From: AP-15 sp963812675
Lineage (GTDB): Bacteria > Pseudomonadota > Alphaproteobacteria > ATCC43930 > CGMCC-115725
DNA: 64,000 nt
Assembly: GCA_963812675.1 (NCBI GenBank)
Contig: CAWEWR010000024.1
Coordinates: forward strand, 1 to 64,000
Direction: 5' to 3'
The position numbers and the translations under genes are program-made. Shown in pieces: positions 17,534 to 25,762 of this stretch. The stretch's first letter is position 1; every line of letters begins with the position of its first letter. Below the pieces are notes generated by a model, which searched no databases, was not told where the DNA came from, and worked only from the letters and a program-made list of their open reading frames with translations.

Positions 17534-19147
17534 AGCGAGCCGCAGTTTCTCGCACGCCATGTCGGCCGCGCGTTCGCCGATCATAATCGTCGCAGCGTTG
17601 GTATTGCCGGAGACGACCGTCGGCATGATCGAGGCATCGGCGACGCGCAGCCGCTCGACCCCGTGCACGCGCAGCTCCGGATCGACCACCGCCATTGGGT
17701 CGTTTCCCATCTTGCAGGTGCTGGTCGGGTGATAGACGGTGCCGCCGCGGCGCCGGGCATAATCCAAGAGCTCCTCATCGCTTTCGACCGCCGAACCGGG
17801 CTGGAATTCCGCCTCTGTGAAGGGCTGCATGCGCCGATGCGCCAAGATCTGTCGGCACAGCTTGAGGCCGGCGACGATCGTGCGCTGGTCGGTTTCGGTC
17901 GTGAGATAGTTCGGATGGACCGCCGGGGCGTCGGCCGGGTCGGGGCTCTTCAACTTGATCTCGCCGCGGCTTTCCGGGCGGAGCTGGTAGGCGATCATCG
18001 TGAACCCGGAAAACCGATGCAGCCCGTCCTGGGGCCGCTCGGCGCTGAACGGCGAGATCGAGATTTTGACGTCGGGCGAGGCAAGCTCGGGGCGGGTGCG
18101 CGCGAACAAGGCCGCCGGTGAGCTGATCATCGACAGCGGGCCTCGGTGGAACATGTAATATTCGAGACCGGCCTTCAGCTTGCGCGCATTGCTCAGCATG
18201 ACGTCGTTGACGGTGATCGGCAATTTGCAGCGGAGCTTGATTGGGGCGGAATAGTGATCCTGCAGGCTCTTCCCGACGCCGGGCACGTGATGCACGACTG
18301 GAACGTCAAACTTGGCCAAGTGTTCCTGCGGGCCAATGCCGGAGAGCATCAGCAATTGCGGCGAATTGACGGCTCCGCCGCAGAGGATCACTTCGCGTGC
18401 GGCTCGCGCGGTGCAGACCTGGCCGCCGCGCCGGAAGAGCACGCCGACCGCGCGGCGGACTTCGAACAGGACCTTCTCGGTCAGCGCCCCGGTGACGACG
18501 CGCAGATTGGGCCGCTGCATGGCCGGGCGGAGATAGCCAACGGCGGTCGAGCAGCGCTTGCCGTTGCGTGTCGTCGTCTGATGATAGCCGACGCCGTCCT
18601 GGCTCGCGCCATTGAAGTCGTCGTTGCGCGAAAAGCCGAGTTCCGTCGTCGCTGAGATAAAAGCTTCGCAGATCGGGTGCGGCGCGACATCCGACACGCA
18701 GAGCGGTCCGCCGCTGCCGTGGAACGCGTTGGCGCCACGCGTCTGGTGCTCCGAGCGTCGGAAATAAGGCAGCACGTCCTCAAACGACCAGCCGGTATTG
18801 CCGAGCTGGCGCCAATGGTCGAAATCTTCGGCCTGGCCGCGGATATAAACCATGCCGTTTATCGATGAGGAACCGCCGAGCACCTTGCCGCGCGGCCAGA
18901 ATACACGGCGATCGCCGGCGCCGGGGTCGGGCTCGGTCTCGTAGCACCAGTTGACCGAGGGGTCGGCAAAGGTCTTGCCAAAGCCGAGCGGGATGTGAAT
19001 CCAGCGATTGCGGTCCTCGCCGCCGGCTTCGAGCAAGAGCACGCGTGTCGCCGGGTCCTCGCTGAGCCGCGCCGCGATCGCGCATCCCGCCGACCCTGCG
19101 CCGACCACGATGAAGTCGGCCTGGATCTGGTCTTGCTGATTTGTCAT
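17528..19147 (-). CDS. GMC family FAD-dependent oxidoreductase (choline dehydrogenase-like)
   Basis: A 539-residue flavoprotein. FIVVGAGSAGCAIAARL near the N terminus is the Rossmann FAD loop; LGGSSSINGMVYIRG is GMC signature 1. The C-terminal HPTSTCKMG and the closing GNTNAATIMIGERAADM carry the conserved active-site region. It oxidises a primary or secondary alcohol; the substrate is unknown. GAGGAG directly abuts an upstream ATG at 19153 and sits 6 bases from the ATG at 19147, so the latter is preferred. It diverges from the TPP-enzyme operon and may feed it. An IS3 relic lies at its 3' end. Confidence 0.88.
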   Translation of the reverse strand: MTNQQDQIQADFIVVGAGSAGCAIAARLSEDPATRVLLLEAGGEDRNRWIHIPLGFGKTFADPSVNWCYETEPDPGAGDRRVFWPRGKVLGGSSSINGMVYIRGQAEDFDHWRQLGNTGWSFEDVLPYFRRSEHQTRGANAFHGSGGPLCVSDVAPHPICEAFISATTELGFSRNDDFNGASQDGVGYHQTTTRNGKRCSTAVGYLRPAMQRPNLRVVTGALTEKVLFEVRRAVGVLFRRGGQVCTARAAREVILCGGAVNSPQLLMLSGIGPQEHLAKFDVPVVHHVPGVGKSLQDHYSAPIKLRCKLPITVNDVMLSNARKLKAGLEYYMFHRGPLSMISSPAALFARTRPELASPDVKISISPFSAERPQDGLHRFSGFTMIAYQLRPESRGEIKLKSPDPADAPAVHPNYLTTETDQRTIVAGLKLCRQILAHRRMQPFTEAEFQPGSAVESDEELLDYARRRGGTVYHPTSTCKMGNDPMAVVDPELRVHGVERLRVADASIMPTVVSGNTNAATIMIGERAADMACEKLRLAA

Positions 19148-19183
19148 AAGCATCTCCTCTTCCGAGCAAAACCTGTAGCATAA

Positions 19184-19333
19184 TAGCCCCTCTCCTGCAC
19201 CGCGGGAGAGGGTGCCGAGCGGAGCGAGGCGGGTGAGGGCCGATGCCGCGAACCAGGAAAACCCTCACCCTCCCAGCCCTGCGGGCTGGGTCCCTCCCTC
19301 TCCCCCACCGCGCGCTTCGCGGGAGAGGCGCTA
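19184..19333. repeat. GC-rich intergenic palindromic repeat, second copy
   Basis: The block contains CCCCTCTCCTGC/GCGGGAGAGGG, GGCGGGTGAGGG, then CCCTCACCCTCCCAGCCC/GGGCTGGG and CGCGGGAGAGG. It shares the CCTCACCCTCCC and CCCTCTCCC modules of the 10436-10580 block. It fills most of the intergenic space between the divergent GMC and TPP-enzyme genes and can fold into long hairpins. Confidence 0.6.
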
Positions 19334-19397
19334 ATTTGAGAGGATGCACCGAGGATGACTTCGAACCGTTGCTCGCCTGCTGGCCGAAAGCCTCGAA

Positions 19398-21041
19398 GTG
19401 CACGATGTCGACCAGGTCTATTGCGTGCCGGGGGAGAGTTATGTCGGGCTGACCAGCGAGCTGATCGAACGCAATTCGATCCGCGTGATCGTATGCCGGC
19501 ACGAAGGAGGGGCCGGCTATATGGCGGTGGCGGACGGGCGGCTGCGCGATCGTGCCGGCGTGGCGATGGTCTCGCGCGGGCCGGGCCTGTCGAACGCGAT
19601 GGTCTCGCTGCATTCGGCCTATCACGACGCTACACCCGTCGTGATGCTCGTGGGGCAGGTCGAGCGCAAGGATTTCGGCCGGCTGGCGTTGCAGGAGCAG
19701 AACTATTCGCGCCTGTTGTCCGACGTCACGAAGCTGGTCATCGAGGTCAACGAGCCGGAGCAGGCCTCGGAGGCGATCGCCCGCGCCTTTCACGTCGCCG
19801 AGAGCGGCACTCCGGGTCCGGTCGCGGTGATCCTGCCCGAGGACATCTTCGACGAGGAGACCGAGGCCGAGCTTGATCCGGCGCGGCCACGGGTCATCGC
19901 CGGACCGCGCGCCGAGGACCTCGACCGGCTCGCCCAGATGCTCGCGGAAGCCGAGCGCCCATTGGTATTGGTCGGGGGCGCACTACTGGCCGACGCGGTC
20001 CATGACAAGGCCGTCTTCGCCGATCTCAACCGGTTCGCCGAAGGATGGGTGTTGCCGATCAGCCCGACCCATCGCCGACCGCAATTGTTTGACGCGACCC
20101 ATCCGAATTACGGCGGCTATATGGGAATCCGGGTGCCGCCGGCATTGATCGGCGAGATGAAGCGCGCCGATCTGATGGTCGCATTGGGCGAGCGGATGAC
20201 CGACACGGTCAGCCAGTCCTACAGCTTCCCGACCGCGCCGCAGCCTCAATTGCCCCTTGTGCACATCTGGCCGGACCCCAATGAGGTGGGCCGCGTCTGG
20301 CGGCCCGATCTCGGAATCCCTTGTAGCCCATACGAGGTCATCAAGGCTCTGTTGCGCCGCGGCGCTCCGGCTGATGCCGGGAAGCGCCGCGGCTGGGTCG
20401 ATGCACTGCACGCGATCCATCGCAAGCTATTGGCCAAGGAATGGGAGCCGACGAGGGACGGCGTGAATTTCGCCGCGATCGTCTGCGAGGTCGACAAGCA
20501 TCTGGCGCCCGACGCGACAGTCACGACCGACGCCGGAAATTTCGGCAGCTTTGTGCATCGCTACATCGGCTTCCGCCAGGGGCAGATCTTTCTTTCCTCG
20601 GTGGTTGGCGCGATGGGCTCCGGCATGCCGATGGCGGTTGCGGCGGCATTGCGCCGGCCGGGAACCCAGGTGGTCGCCTTTCTCGGCGACGGCGGCGCGC
20701 TGATGATGGGCAACGAGATCGCCACCGCCTGCCAATACGGCGCAAACCCGATTATGGTCATCTCCGACAACGGCATGTACGGGACGATTGGCATGCATTC
20801 TTATGTCCGCTATCCCGACCGCGCGTTCATGGAAGGCACGAGGCTGACCAATCCGGACTTCGCGCAATGGGGCCGCTCGTTCGGCGCCGAGGGCATCACG
20901 ATCCGCACAGAGGCAGAAGTCGCCAACGGCATCGCTCGCGCTTTTGCGGTTAAAACCAGGCCTGTCGTCGTCCACTGCCTGACCTCGGCGATCCAGATGA
21001 GCGCTTGGCGCCGCTACACCCTGTCGGATGCACTGCCGTGA
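19398..21041 (+). CDS. Thiamine-pyrophosphate-dependent enzyme (acetolactate synthase-like)
   Basis: A protein of at least 547 residues with the IlvB/POX layout. The N-terminal PYR domain has YCVPGESYVGLT and the cofactor-activating Glu in CRHEGGAGYMAVADG. A central domain and the C-terminal PP domain follow, with GDGGALMMGNEIATACQYG...SDNGMYG as the Mg-TPP motif. The GTG at 19398 removes about 14 expected residues. The same frame continues upstream as TVARLLAESLE, and an ATG at 19355 would join it if one A near 19363 were removed. First gene of a catabolic operon. No regulatory subunit is adjacent, which argues against branched-chain synthesis. Confidence 0.85.
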   Translation: MHDVDQVYCVPGESYVGLTSELIERNSIRVIVCRHEGGAGYMAVADGRLRDRAGVAMVSRGPGLSNAMVSLHSAYHDATPVVMLVGQVERKDFGRLALQEQNYSRLLSDVTKLVIEVNEPEQASEAIARAFHVAESGTPGPVAVILPEDIFDEETEAELDPARPRVIAGPRAEDLDRLAQMLAEAERPLVLVGGALLADAVHDKAVFADLNRFAEGWVLPISPTHRRPQLFDATHPNYGGYMGIRVPPALIGEMKRADLMVALGERMTDTVSQSYSFPTAPQPQLPLVHIWPDPNEVGRVWRPDLGIPCSPYEVIKALLRRGAPADAGKRRGWVDALHAIHRKLLAKEWEPTRDGVNFAAIVCEVDKHLAPDATVTTDAGNFGSFVHRYIGFRQGQIFLSSVVGAMGSGMPMAVAAALRRPGTQVVAFLGDGGALMMGNEIATACQYGANPIMVISDNGMYGTIGMHSYVRYPDRAFMEGTRLTNPDFAQWGRSFGAEGITIRTEAEVANGIARAFAVKTRPVVVHCLTSAIQMSAWRRYTLSDALP

Positions 21042-21355
21042 TGCGGGTCGCCAGACTGATCTTCTCGGCCGCGGATGTGCGCCGAAAGCTTCGGGCGGTG
21101 AGCGCGTTGGCCGAGAATGCCGGCGCCACCGAGCATGAGCGGGCCAATGCGGCGGCCCTGAAAGCCCGCCTCCAGCAGCGGCTCAAAGAGGCCGGGGAAC
21201 CGGCGGGTGACTGGACGGACAGTGCTTTTCGCCTCGGCAAACAGGTGAAGGAGCTGACGAAGGCCACCACGCCGGGGTCCCCCAAGGGAGACTGGACCGA
21301 CAACGCTTTTCGCCTCGGCAAGGTGTTGCGCCGCGGCTATAAGAAGTGGCTCTAG
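21041..21355 (+). CDS. Small helical protein with duplicated GDWTD-AFRLGK motif
   Basis: A 104-residue protein whose ATG overlaps the TGA of the TPP enzyme (TGATG), implying coupled translation. The N-terminal helix pair (LRAVSALAENAGATEHERAN) resembles DUF2786-type helical domains. The C-terminal half carries the same motif twice, GDWTDSAFRLGK and GDWTDNAFRLGK, about 30 residues apart. No catalytic residues are evident. It may be a structural or regulatory partner of an operon enzyme. Family assignment is weak. Confidence 0.6.
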   Translation: MRVARLIFSAADVRRKLRAVSALAENAGATEHERANAAALKARLQQRLKEAGEPAGDWTDSAFRLGKQVKELTKATTPGSPKGDWTDNAFRLGKVLRRGYKKWL

Positions 21356-21362
21356 CAGAACG

Positions 21363-22439
21363 GTGCCGCGAGCAGACAGCGGGATCTGGAACGTCGCCGT
21401 CGTCGGCTGCGGCATCGGCCGCGCCCATATCGCAGGATACAGAGCCCACCCCGACAAATTTCAGGTGTTGGCGCTCTGCGATATAGACGAAAAGGGGCTG
21501 GCCGCAGTCGGCGGCGAATTCTCCATTGAGCGCCGCACCAAGTCGATCGACGATTTGCTGCGGATGGAGGATGTCGACATTGTCGACATCTGCACGCCGC
21601 CCGCTCTGCACGTCGCGCAGACGCTTGCGGCATTGGCGGCTGGCAAGGAAGTGGTCTGCGAAAAGCCTCTGGCCGGCTCGCTCGCCGAAATCGACCGCAT
21701 CATTGCCGCTGAAGCGGAAGCGGCGGGGCGAGTCATGCCGGTCTTTCAATACCGCTACGGCAACGGCCTGCAAAAGGCCAAGCGGATCATCGAGCTGGGC
21801 ATCGCAGGAAAACCTTATCTCGCGACGGTCGAGACGGCTTGGCGGCGCACCGCTGAATATTACCAGACGCCCTGGCGCGGACGACGGGAAACCGAGCTCG
21901 GCGGCGTGTTGCTGACCCACGCGATCCATTCGCACGATTTGCTGACCTGTCTGATGGGCCCCGTTTTGTCGGTGTTTGCGCGCACGACGACGCGGGTCAA
22001 TCCGGTCGAGGTCGAGGACTGCGCCGTCGCCAGCCTCGCGATGCGCAGCGGTGCGCTCGTCTCGCTCGCCGCGACGCTGGGTTCGCACCAGGAGATCAGC
22101 CGGCTGCGCCTGTGCTTTGAGCACGTGACGTTCGAGAGCTCCCAAAAGCCTTATGCTCCCGGCGACGAACCGTGGCAGATCATTCCGGCATCGCCCGAAG
22201 CCGCCGACCGCATTGCCGGCGCATTGGCGGGTCACCGTTTCGTGCCGTCCCGCTTCGAGGGACTCATGGATGCGTATCACGCAGCGCTGACGACCGGCGG
22301 CGCCTTGCCGGTGACCCTGGCCGACGCCCGCCGGGCACTGGAGCTCGTCACTGCGCTTTATCATTCGGCCGCGACCGGCGCCGTCGTCCATCTGCCGATT
22401 GCGCCCGATCATCCGCGCTACAATGGCTGGCGTGGCTGA
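21363..22439 (+). CDS. Gfo/Idh/MocA family NAD(P)-dependent oxidoreductase
   Basis: A 358-residue enzyme. The Rossmann fold opens with VAVVGCGIGRAHIAGY and continues to VDIVDICTPPALH. EKPLAGSLAEI is the conserved EKP motif with the catalytic-site Lys. The C-terminal alpha/beta domain has HAIHSHDLLTCLMGP, whose histidines usually bind the sugar. It starts at a GTG 7 bases after the previous stop. Such enzymes oxidise or epimerise sugars, inositols or uronates, fitting the downstream mannonate-dehydratase-like gene. Confidence 0.88.
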   Translation: MPRADSGIWNVAVVGCGIGRAHIAGYRAHPDKFQVLALCDIDEKGLAAVGGEFSIERRTKSIDDLLRMEDVDIVDICTPPALHVAQTLAALAAGKEVVCEKPLAGSLAEIDRIIAAEAEAAGRVMPVFQYRYGNGLQKAKRIIELGIAGKPYLATVETAWRRTAEYYQTPWRGRRETELGGVLLTHAIHSHDLLTCLMGPVLSVFARTTTRVNPVEVEDCAVASLAMRSGALVSLAATLGSHQEISRLRLCFEHVTFESSQKPYAPGDEPWQIIPASPEAADRIAGALAGHRFVPSRFEGLMDAYHAALTTGGALPVTLADARRALELVTALYHSAATGAVVHLPIAPDHPRYNGWRG

Positions 22440-22528
22440 CTTGAGCGGGGCGAGGGAGTGAGCCGGGAGTTGTATCGGCCGGTGGGCGACCCTATCATCT
22501 TTGCGCGAATTGATGCGAGGGAGCCCTC

Positions 22529-23365
22529 ATGGTTCAGATCGCCGAACTCGACGCTGCTCCGGAAACGATCGAAGCGACGCTCAACTATTTCGTCGATAGC
22601 GGCGCCATGCCCGTCTCGCTGGTCGGCGCGCCGGGAGCCTCCGATACACGGGTTGGCGGCGGCCAGTCGGACCCGCGACGGGTCGTATTGCACAACGGCC
22701 GGTCCGATGCCGACCGCTTCGCGCTCGAGCGTGACGGGTTCCGGTTTGTCCACCACGACACTAAGGTCGCGGATTTCTACAACGAAGACGAGATCCGCCG
22801 GGTCTACTACCCGGAGATGGAGGCGTTGGTGAAAGCCGAGAGCGGCGCCAAGCGCGTCGTCGTCTTCGACCACACGTTGCGCACGCCGGACCAGGATCTG
22901 CGCGAAGCCGCAAGGATCCGCGAGGTCGTGCGCCGCGTGCACAACGACTATACCGAGTGGTCGGCGCCGAAGCGGGTGCGCGATTTGCTGCCGAACGAAG
23001 CCGACGAATTGTTGCAGCGCCGTTTTGCGATCATGCAGGTATGGCGGCCGATCCGCCACCCGGTCGAGTGCTGGCCTCTGGCGATCGCCGACGCGCAGAG
23101 CCTCTCGCCGGCCGATATGGTGGTGACCGAGCGCAGATATCAGGATCGGATCGGGCAAACCTCCGCGATCACCTACAACCCGGCGCACCGCTGGTACTGG
23201 TTCCCGCAGATGCGCCCCGACGAGGCGCTGGTTTTTAAGGTCTACGACTCGATGAAAGACGGCCGCGCCCGGTTCACCGCCCACACCGCCTTCGACGACC
23301 CGACCACCCCGCCGCACGCCCGGCCGCGCGAGAGCATCGAAATCCGCACTCTCGCCTTTTTCTGA
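22529..23365 (+). CDS. CmcJ/NvfI family oxidoreductase-like protein
   Basis: A 278-residue protein of the CmcJ/NvfI family, related to the cephamycin protein CmcJ and the fungal oxygenase NvfI. Visible landmarks are HHDTKVADFYNEDEIRRVYY, the VHNDYTEWSAPKRVRDLL block with an HxD pair (His138, Asp140), and AITYNPAHRWYWFPQM with His220. These three residues could form a non-haem Fe(II) facial triad. GAGGGAG precedes the ATG. It lies inside a sugar catabolic operon rather than an antibiotic cluster. Codons for SAITYNPAHRWYW are copied at 31959-32000. Confidence 0.75.
   Translation: MVQIAELDAAPETIEATLNYFVDSGAMPVSLVGAPGASDTRVGGGQSDPRRVVLHNGRSDADRFALERDGFRFVHHDTKVADFYNEDEIRRVYYPEMEALVKAESGAKRVVVFDHTLRTPDQDLREAARIREVVRRVHNDYTEWSAPKRVRDLLPNEADELLQRRFAIMQVWRPIRHPVECWPLAIADAQSLSPADMVVTERRYQDRIGQTSAITYNPAHRWYWFPQMRPDEALVFKVYDSMKDGRARFTAHTAFDDPTTPPHARPRESIEIRTLAFF
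23159..23200 (+). repeat. 42-bp direct repeat, copy 1 (inside CmcJ-type gene)
   Basis: These 42 bases, from ACCTCCGCGATCACC to CGCTGGTACTGG, are identical to 31959-32000 in the same orientation. Copy 1 is part of an intact reading frame, so it is the source. The two copies bound an 8.8-kb segment holding the uxuA-like gene and the substrate-binding-protein array. Confidence 0.9.
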
Positions 23366-23372
23366 GGGTTCC

Positions 23373-24368
23373 GTGTACGTCGGGACGCAGATCCGGCCGC
23401 GGGACGATTCCGACTACAGGATCTGGGCGCAGCTCGGGGTTACCCATGTCTGCGTCGACCCGCCCGGCAATCCTCACCACTGGAGCCTCGATAATCTGAA
23501 CCGTCATCGCGAGCATGTGGAGTCGTTCGGCCTTTCGCTGGACATGGTGCAATTGCCGCTGTCGTCGCGTCCGATCGAGGAGCAGGATAGTCCGCACATC
23601 CTGCTGGGGAAGGACCCCGAGCGGCAGCGCGAGATCGACAGCGTCTGCGCACTGATCGAGCGGCTCGCCGCGGCCGGCATTCCTGCGGCGAAATACAATC
23701 TCAGCATCATCGGCATCCCACGCACCGAGCGCGAGCCGGGGCGCGGCGGGTCGCGCAATGCCGCCTTCCGCTGGAACCGCGCCGACCAGGGCGCACCGCC
23801 AACCCGGGCCGGCATCGTCTCGGAAGAGGAGAACTGGGAACGCATCGATCGTTTCCTCGCCGCAATCGTCCCGGTCGCCACTGCCGCGAAGGTGCGGCTC
23901 GCCTGCCATCCGCACGACCCCTACACGCCGCCGGGCTACCGCGGCGTGACGCGGGTGCTCGGCACCGTCGAGGGGCTGAAGCGGTTCGTCCAGATGCACG
24001 AGAGCCCCTATCACGGCCTGAACTTTTGCCAGGGCACGATCGCCGAGATGCTCGACGACCCGGCCCGCGAGATCTTCGACGTGATCGGCTGGTTTGGCGA
24101 GCGCGGCAAGATCTTCAACGTGCATTTCCGCAACATCAAGGGGAAGAAGCTCGACTTCATGGAGGCGTTCCCGGACGAGGGCGACATGGACATGCCGCGC
24201 GCGCTCGCCGCCTACCGCGATGTCGGCTACCCCTACATGCTGATGCCCGACCACGTGCCGCAGATCGACGGCCGCGACCCGTCCGGCGTCGCCTTCGCCT
24301 ATTGCTACGGCTACATCCAGGCCCTCATCGACGCGCTGGTCCCGCGGCCGGATCGCGCCAGCGCCTGA
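23373..24368 (+). CDS. uxuA: Mannonate dehydratase-like TIM-barrel enzyme (UxuA family)
   Basis: A 331-residue protein with UxuA-type metal-site motifs in order: ACHPHDPYTPPGYRG, NFCQGTIAEM, NVHFRNIKGKK, FPDEGDMDM and MLMPDHVPQ. UxuA removes water from D-mannonate to give 2-keto-3-deoxygluconate in hexuronate breakdown. It starts at a GTG 7 bases after the previous stop, with GAGGG upstream, so it is cotranscribed with the CmcJ-type gene. It is somewhat shorter than E. coli UxuA, matching the compact bacterial subgroup. The substrate may be another aldonate; no kdgK or kdgA is nearby. Confidence 0.8.
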   Translation: MYVGTQIRPRDDSDYRIWAQLGVTHVCVDPPGNPHHWSLDNLNRHREHVESFGLSLDMVQLPLSSRPIEEQDSPHILLGKDPERQREIDSVCALIERLAAAGIPAAKYNLSIIGIPRTEREPGRGGSRNAAFRWNRADQGAPPTRAGIVSEEENWERIDRFLAAIVPVATAAKVRLACHPHDPYTPPGYRGVTRVLGTVEGLKRFVQMHESPYHGLNFCQGTIAEMLDDPAREIFDVIGWFGERGKIFNVHFRNIKGKKLDFMEAFPDEGDMDMPRALAAYRDVGYPYMLMPDHVPQIDGRDPSGVAFAYCYGYIQALIDALVPRPDRASA

Positions 24369-24396
24369 ACGGTCTAACCGTCGCGCCCGACCCGGC

Positions 24397-24779
24397 TCAT
24401 TCGATCACCTCGTCGGCGGCCGCGAGCAGGGCGGGCGGAATGGTGAGGCCGAGTGCCTTGGCGGCTTTCAGATTGATGACGAATTCGAATTTGGTCGGCT
24501 GATAGATCGGGATATCGCCTGGTTTGGTGCCGTCGAGGATCTGGTGCACGTCGTCGGCCATGCGCCGCGCGAGTTCGCCCTGGTCGAACTCGTATGCCAT
24601 CAGCCCACCCACCTCCGCGTAATCGCGCGAGCCATACGGGGTTCGCCCTGCTCCGGGGTCGGTGTGGATGGAAGCAAATGGCCTATTCGCCAGACCTTGC
24701 TGGGTTGCTGAGCAGCGGCGGCGAAGGGCGGCGACAGAGCAGCACCGTAAATTACGCCTATGAAATCGCGCCGCCTCAT
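24397..24779 (-). pseudogene. PF04392 substrate-binding protein, internally deleted (array copy I)
   Basis: The last and most decayed member of the array. From an ATG at 24779, which overlaps the previous stop by ATGA, it encodes MRRRDFIGVIYGAAL...FAAAQQPSKVWRIGHLLP, a signal peptide and first strand. About 200 codons are then missing and the frame changes. The 3' part from 24636 encodes YGSRDYAEVGGLMAYEF and the normal C terminus to AAADEVIE. It is convergent with the uxuA-like gene, 28 bases away. No functional product is expected, although the C-terminal domain frame is open. Confidence 0.85.
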
Positions 24780-25762
24780 TCGAGCACCTCGTCGGCGCCG
24801 CCGAGGAGCAGCCGCGGTACGTCGAGCCCCAGCGCGGGGGCGGTTCTCAGGTTGATGACCAGCTCGAATTTGGTGGGCTGCATAACCGGCAGGTCGGCCG
24901 GCTCGGTTCCCTTTAGGATTCGGCCGGTATAGACGCCGGCTTGGCGATACGCATCGGCAAGGCTGGGCGCGTAGCTCATCAGGCCGCCGGCGGCAACGTA
25001 CTCACGAAATGAATAGATCGCGGGTATCGCGTGGCGCGCCGCCAGTGCCACGAGTTGGTGGCGTCGGCTGAGAAAGAGCGCATCATTCCCCACGAGAAGT
25101 GCACCCGTCTGCAGTTTGCCAAAAGCCGAGAAAGCGGTATCGAATTCGGGTTCGCTGCTGGCATTCAGGATATGGAGCCGCAGCCGGAGCGTCAGCGCGG
25201 CCTCCTGAGCCTCTCTCGACTGGGTCTCAGTATCTGCGAAATTCGGGTTCACGAGCATGCCGATCACCCCGGCCTTCGGCACCATCTCGTGCAGCAGGTC
25301 CAATCGCTTTGGCCCCAGCACGGAGGTGAACGGCGTTATGCCTGTGATGTTTCCGCCCGGCCGGTTCAGGCTGTTGACGAGGCCAGACTTGACAGGGTCC
25401 GCGTCGCCCGCGACGAACACGATTGGAATTGTCGCGGTCGCCGCCTTTGCCGCGAGTGCTGCAATGCCGCCGCCGGTCGCGGCGATCACCATCACTTGCA
25501 GGCCAACCAGGTCAGCCGCCAGAGCGGGCAGCCGATCGTATTGATTCTCCGCCCACCGGTATTCGATCGCCACGTTTCGATCCTCGACATACCCGGCTTC
25601 GCCCAGGCCTTGGCCGAATGCGGCTACCAAATGCGCAGCTTCGGCTAGCGCCCTGACGCCGAGGAAACCGATTACCGGCACCTCCGGGTGCCGCGCACCG
25701 GCCGCGAGCGGCCGCGCGAGCGCCGTTCCGCTTAGGAGTGTTATGAGATCGCGCCGCCTCAT
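24776..25762 (-). CDS. ABC_sub_bind (PF04392) substrate-binding protein, array copy H
   Basis: A 328-residue periplasmic protein. The leader MRRRDLITLLSGTALARP is basic with twin arginines and ends near an ARHPE cleavage region. The first lobe starts VIGFLGVRALAEA and has YVEDRNVAIEYRWAENQYDRL. The hinge and second lobe show PGGNITGITPFTS and IYSFREYVAAGGLMSY. It ends LLLGGADEVLE. Unlike most copies it has Leu for Ile in the tail. It overlaps copies G and I by 4 bases on either side. The ligand is unknown; family relatives bind amino acids or aromatic compounds. Confidence 0.85.
   Translation of the reverse strand: MRRRDLITLLSGTALARPLAAGARHPEVPVIGFLGVRALAEAAHLVAAFGQGLGEAGYVEDRNVAIEYRWAENQYDRLPALAADLVGLQVMVIAATGGGIAALAAKAATATIPIVFVAGDADPVKSGLVNSLNRPGGNITGITPFTSVLGPKRLDLLHEMVPKAGVIGMLVNPNFADTETQSREAQEAALTLRLRLHILNASSEPEFDTAFSAFGKLQTGALLVGNDALFLSRRHQLVALAARHAIPAIYSFREYVAAGGLMSYAPSLADAYRQAGVYTGRILKGTEPADLPVMQPTKFELVINLRTAPALGLDVPRLLLGGADEVLE

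Noticed and set aside
19243..19452. Plus-strand ORF upstream of the TPP enzyme
   Set aside because: It is composed of the GC-rich palindromic repeat and an out-of-frame part of the TPP gene.
21183..22412. Minus-strand frame of 409 codons
   Set aside because: Antisense to the Gfo/Idh/MocA gene and its upstream neighbour; no recognisable motif.
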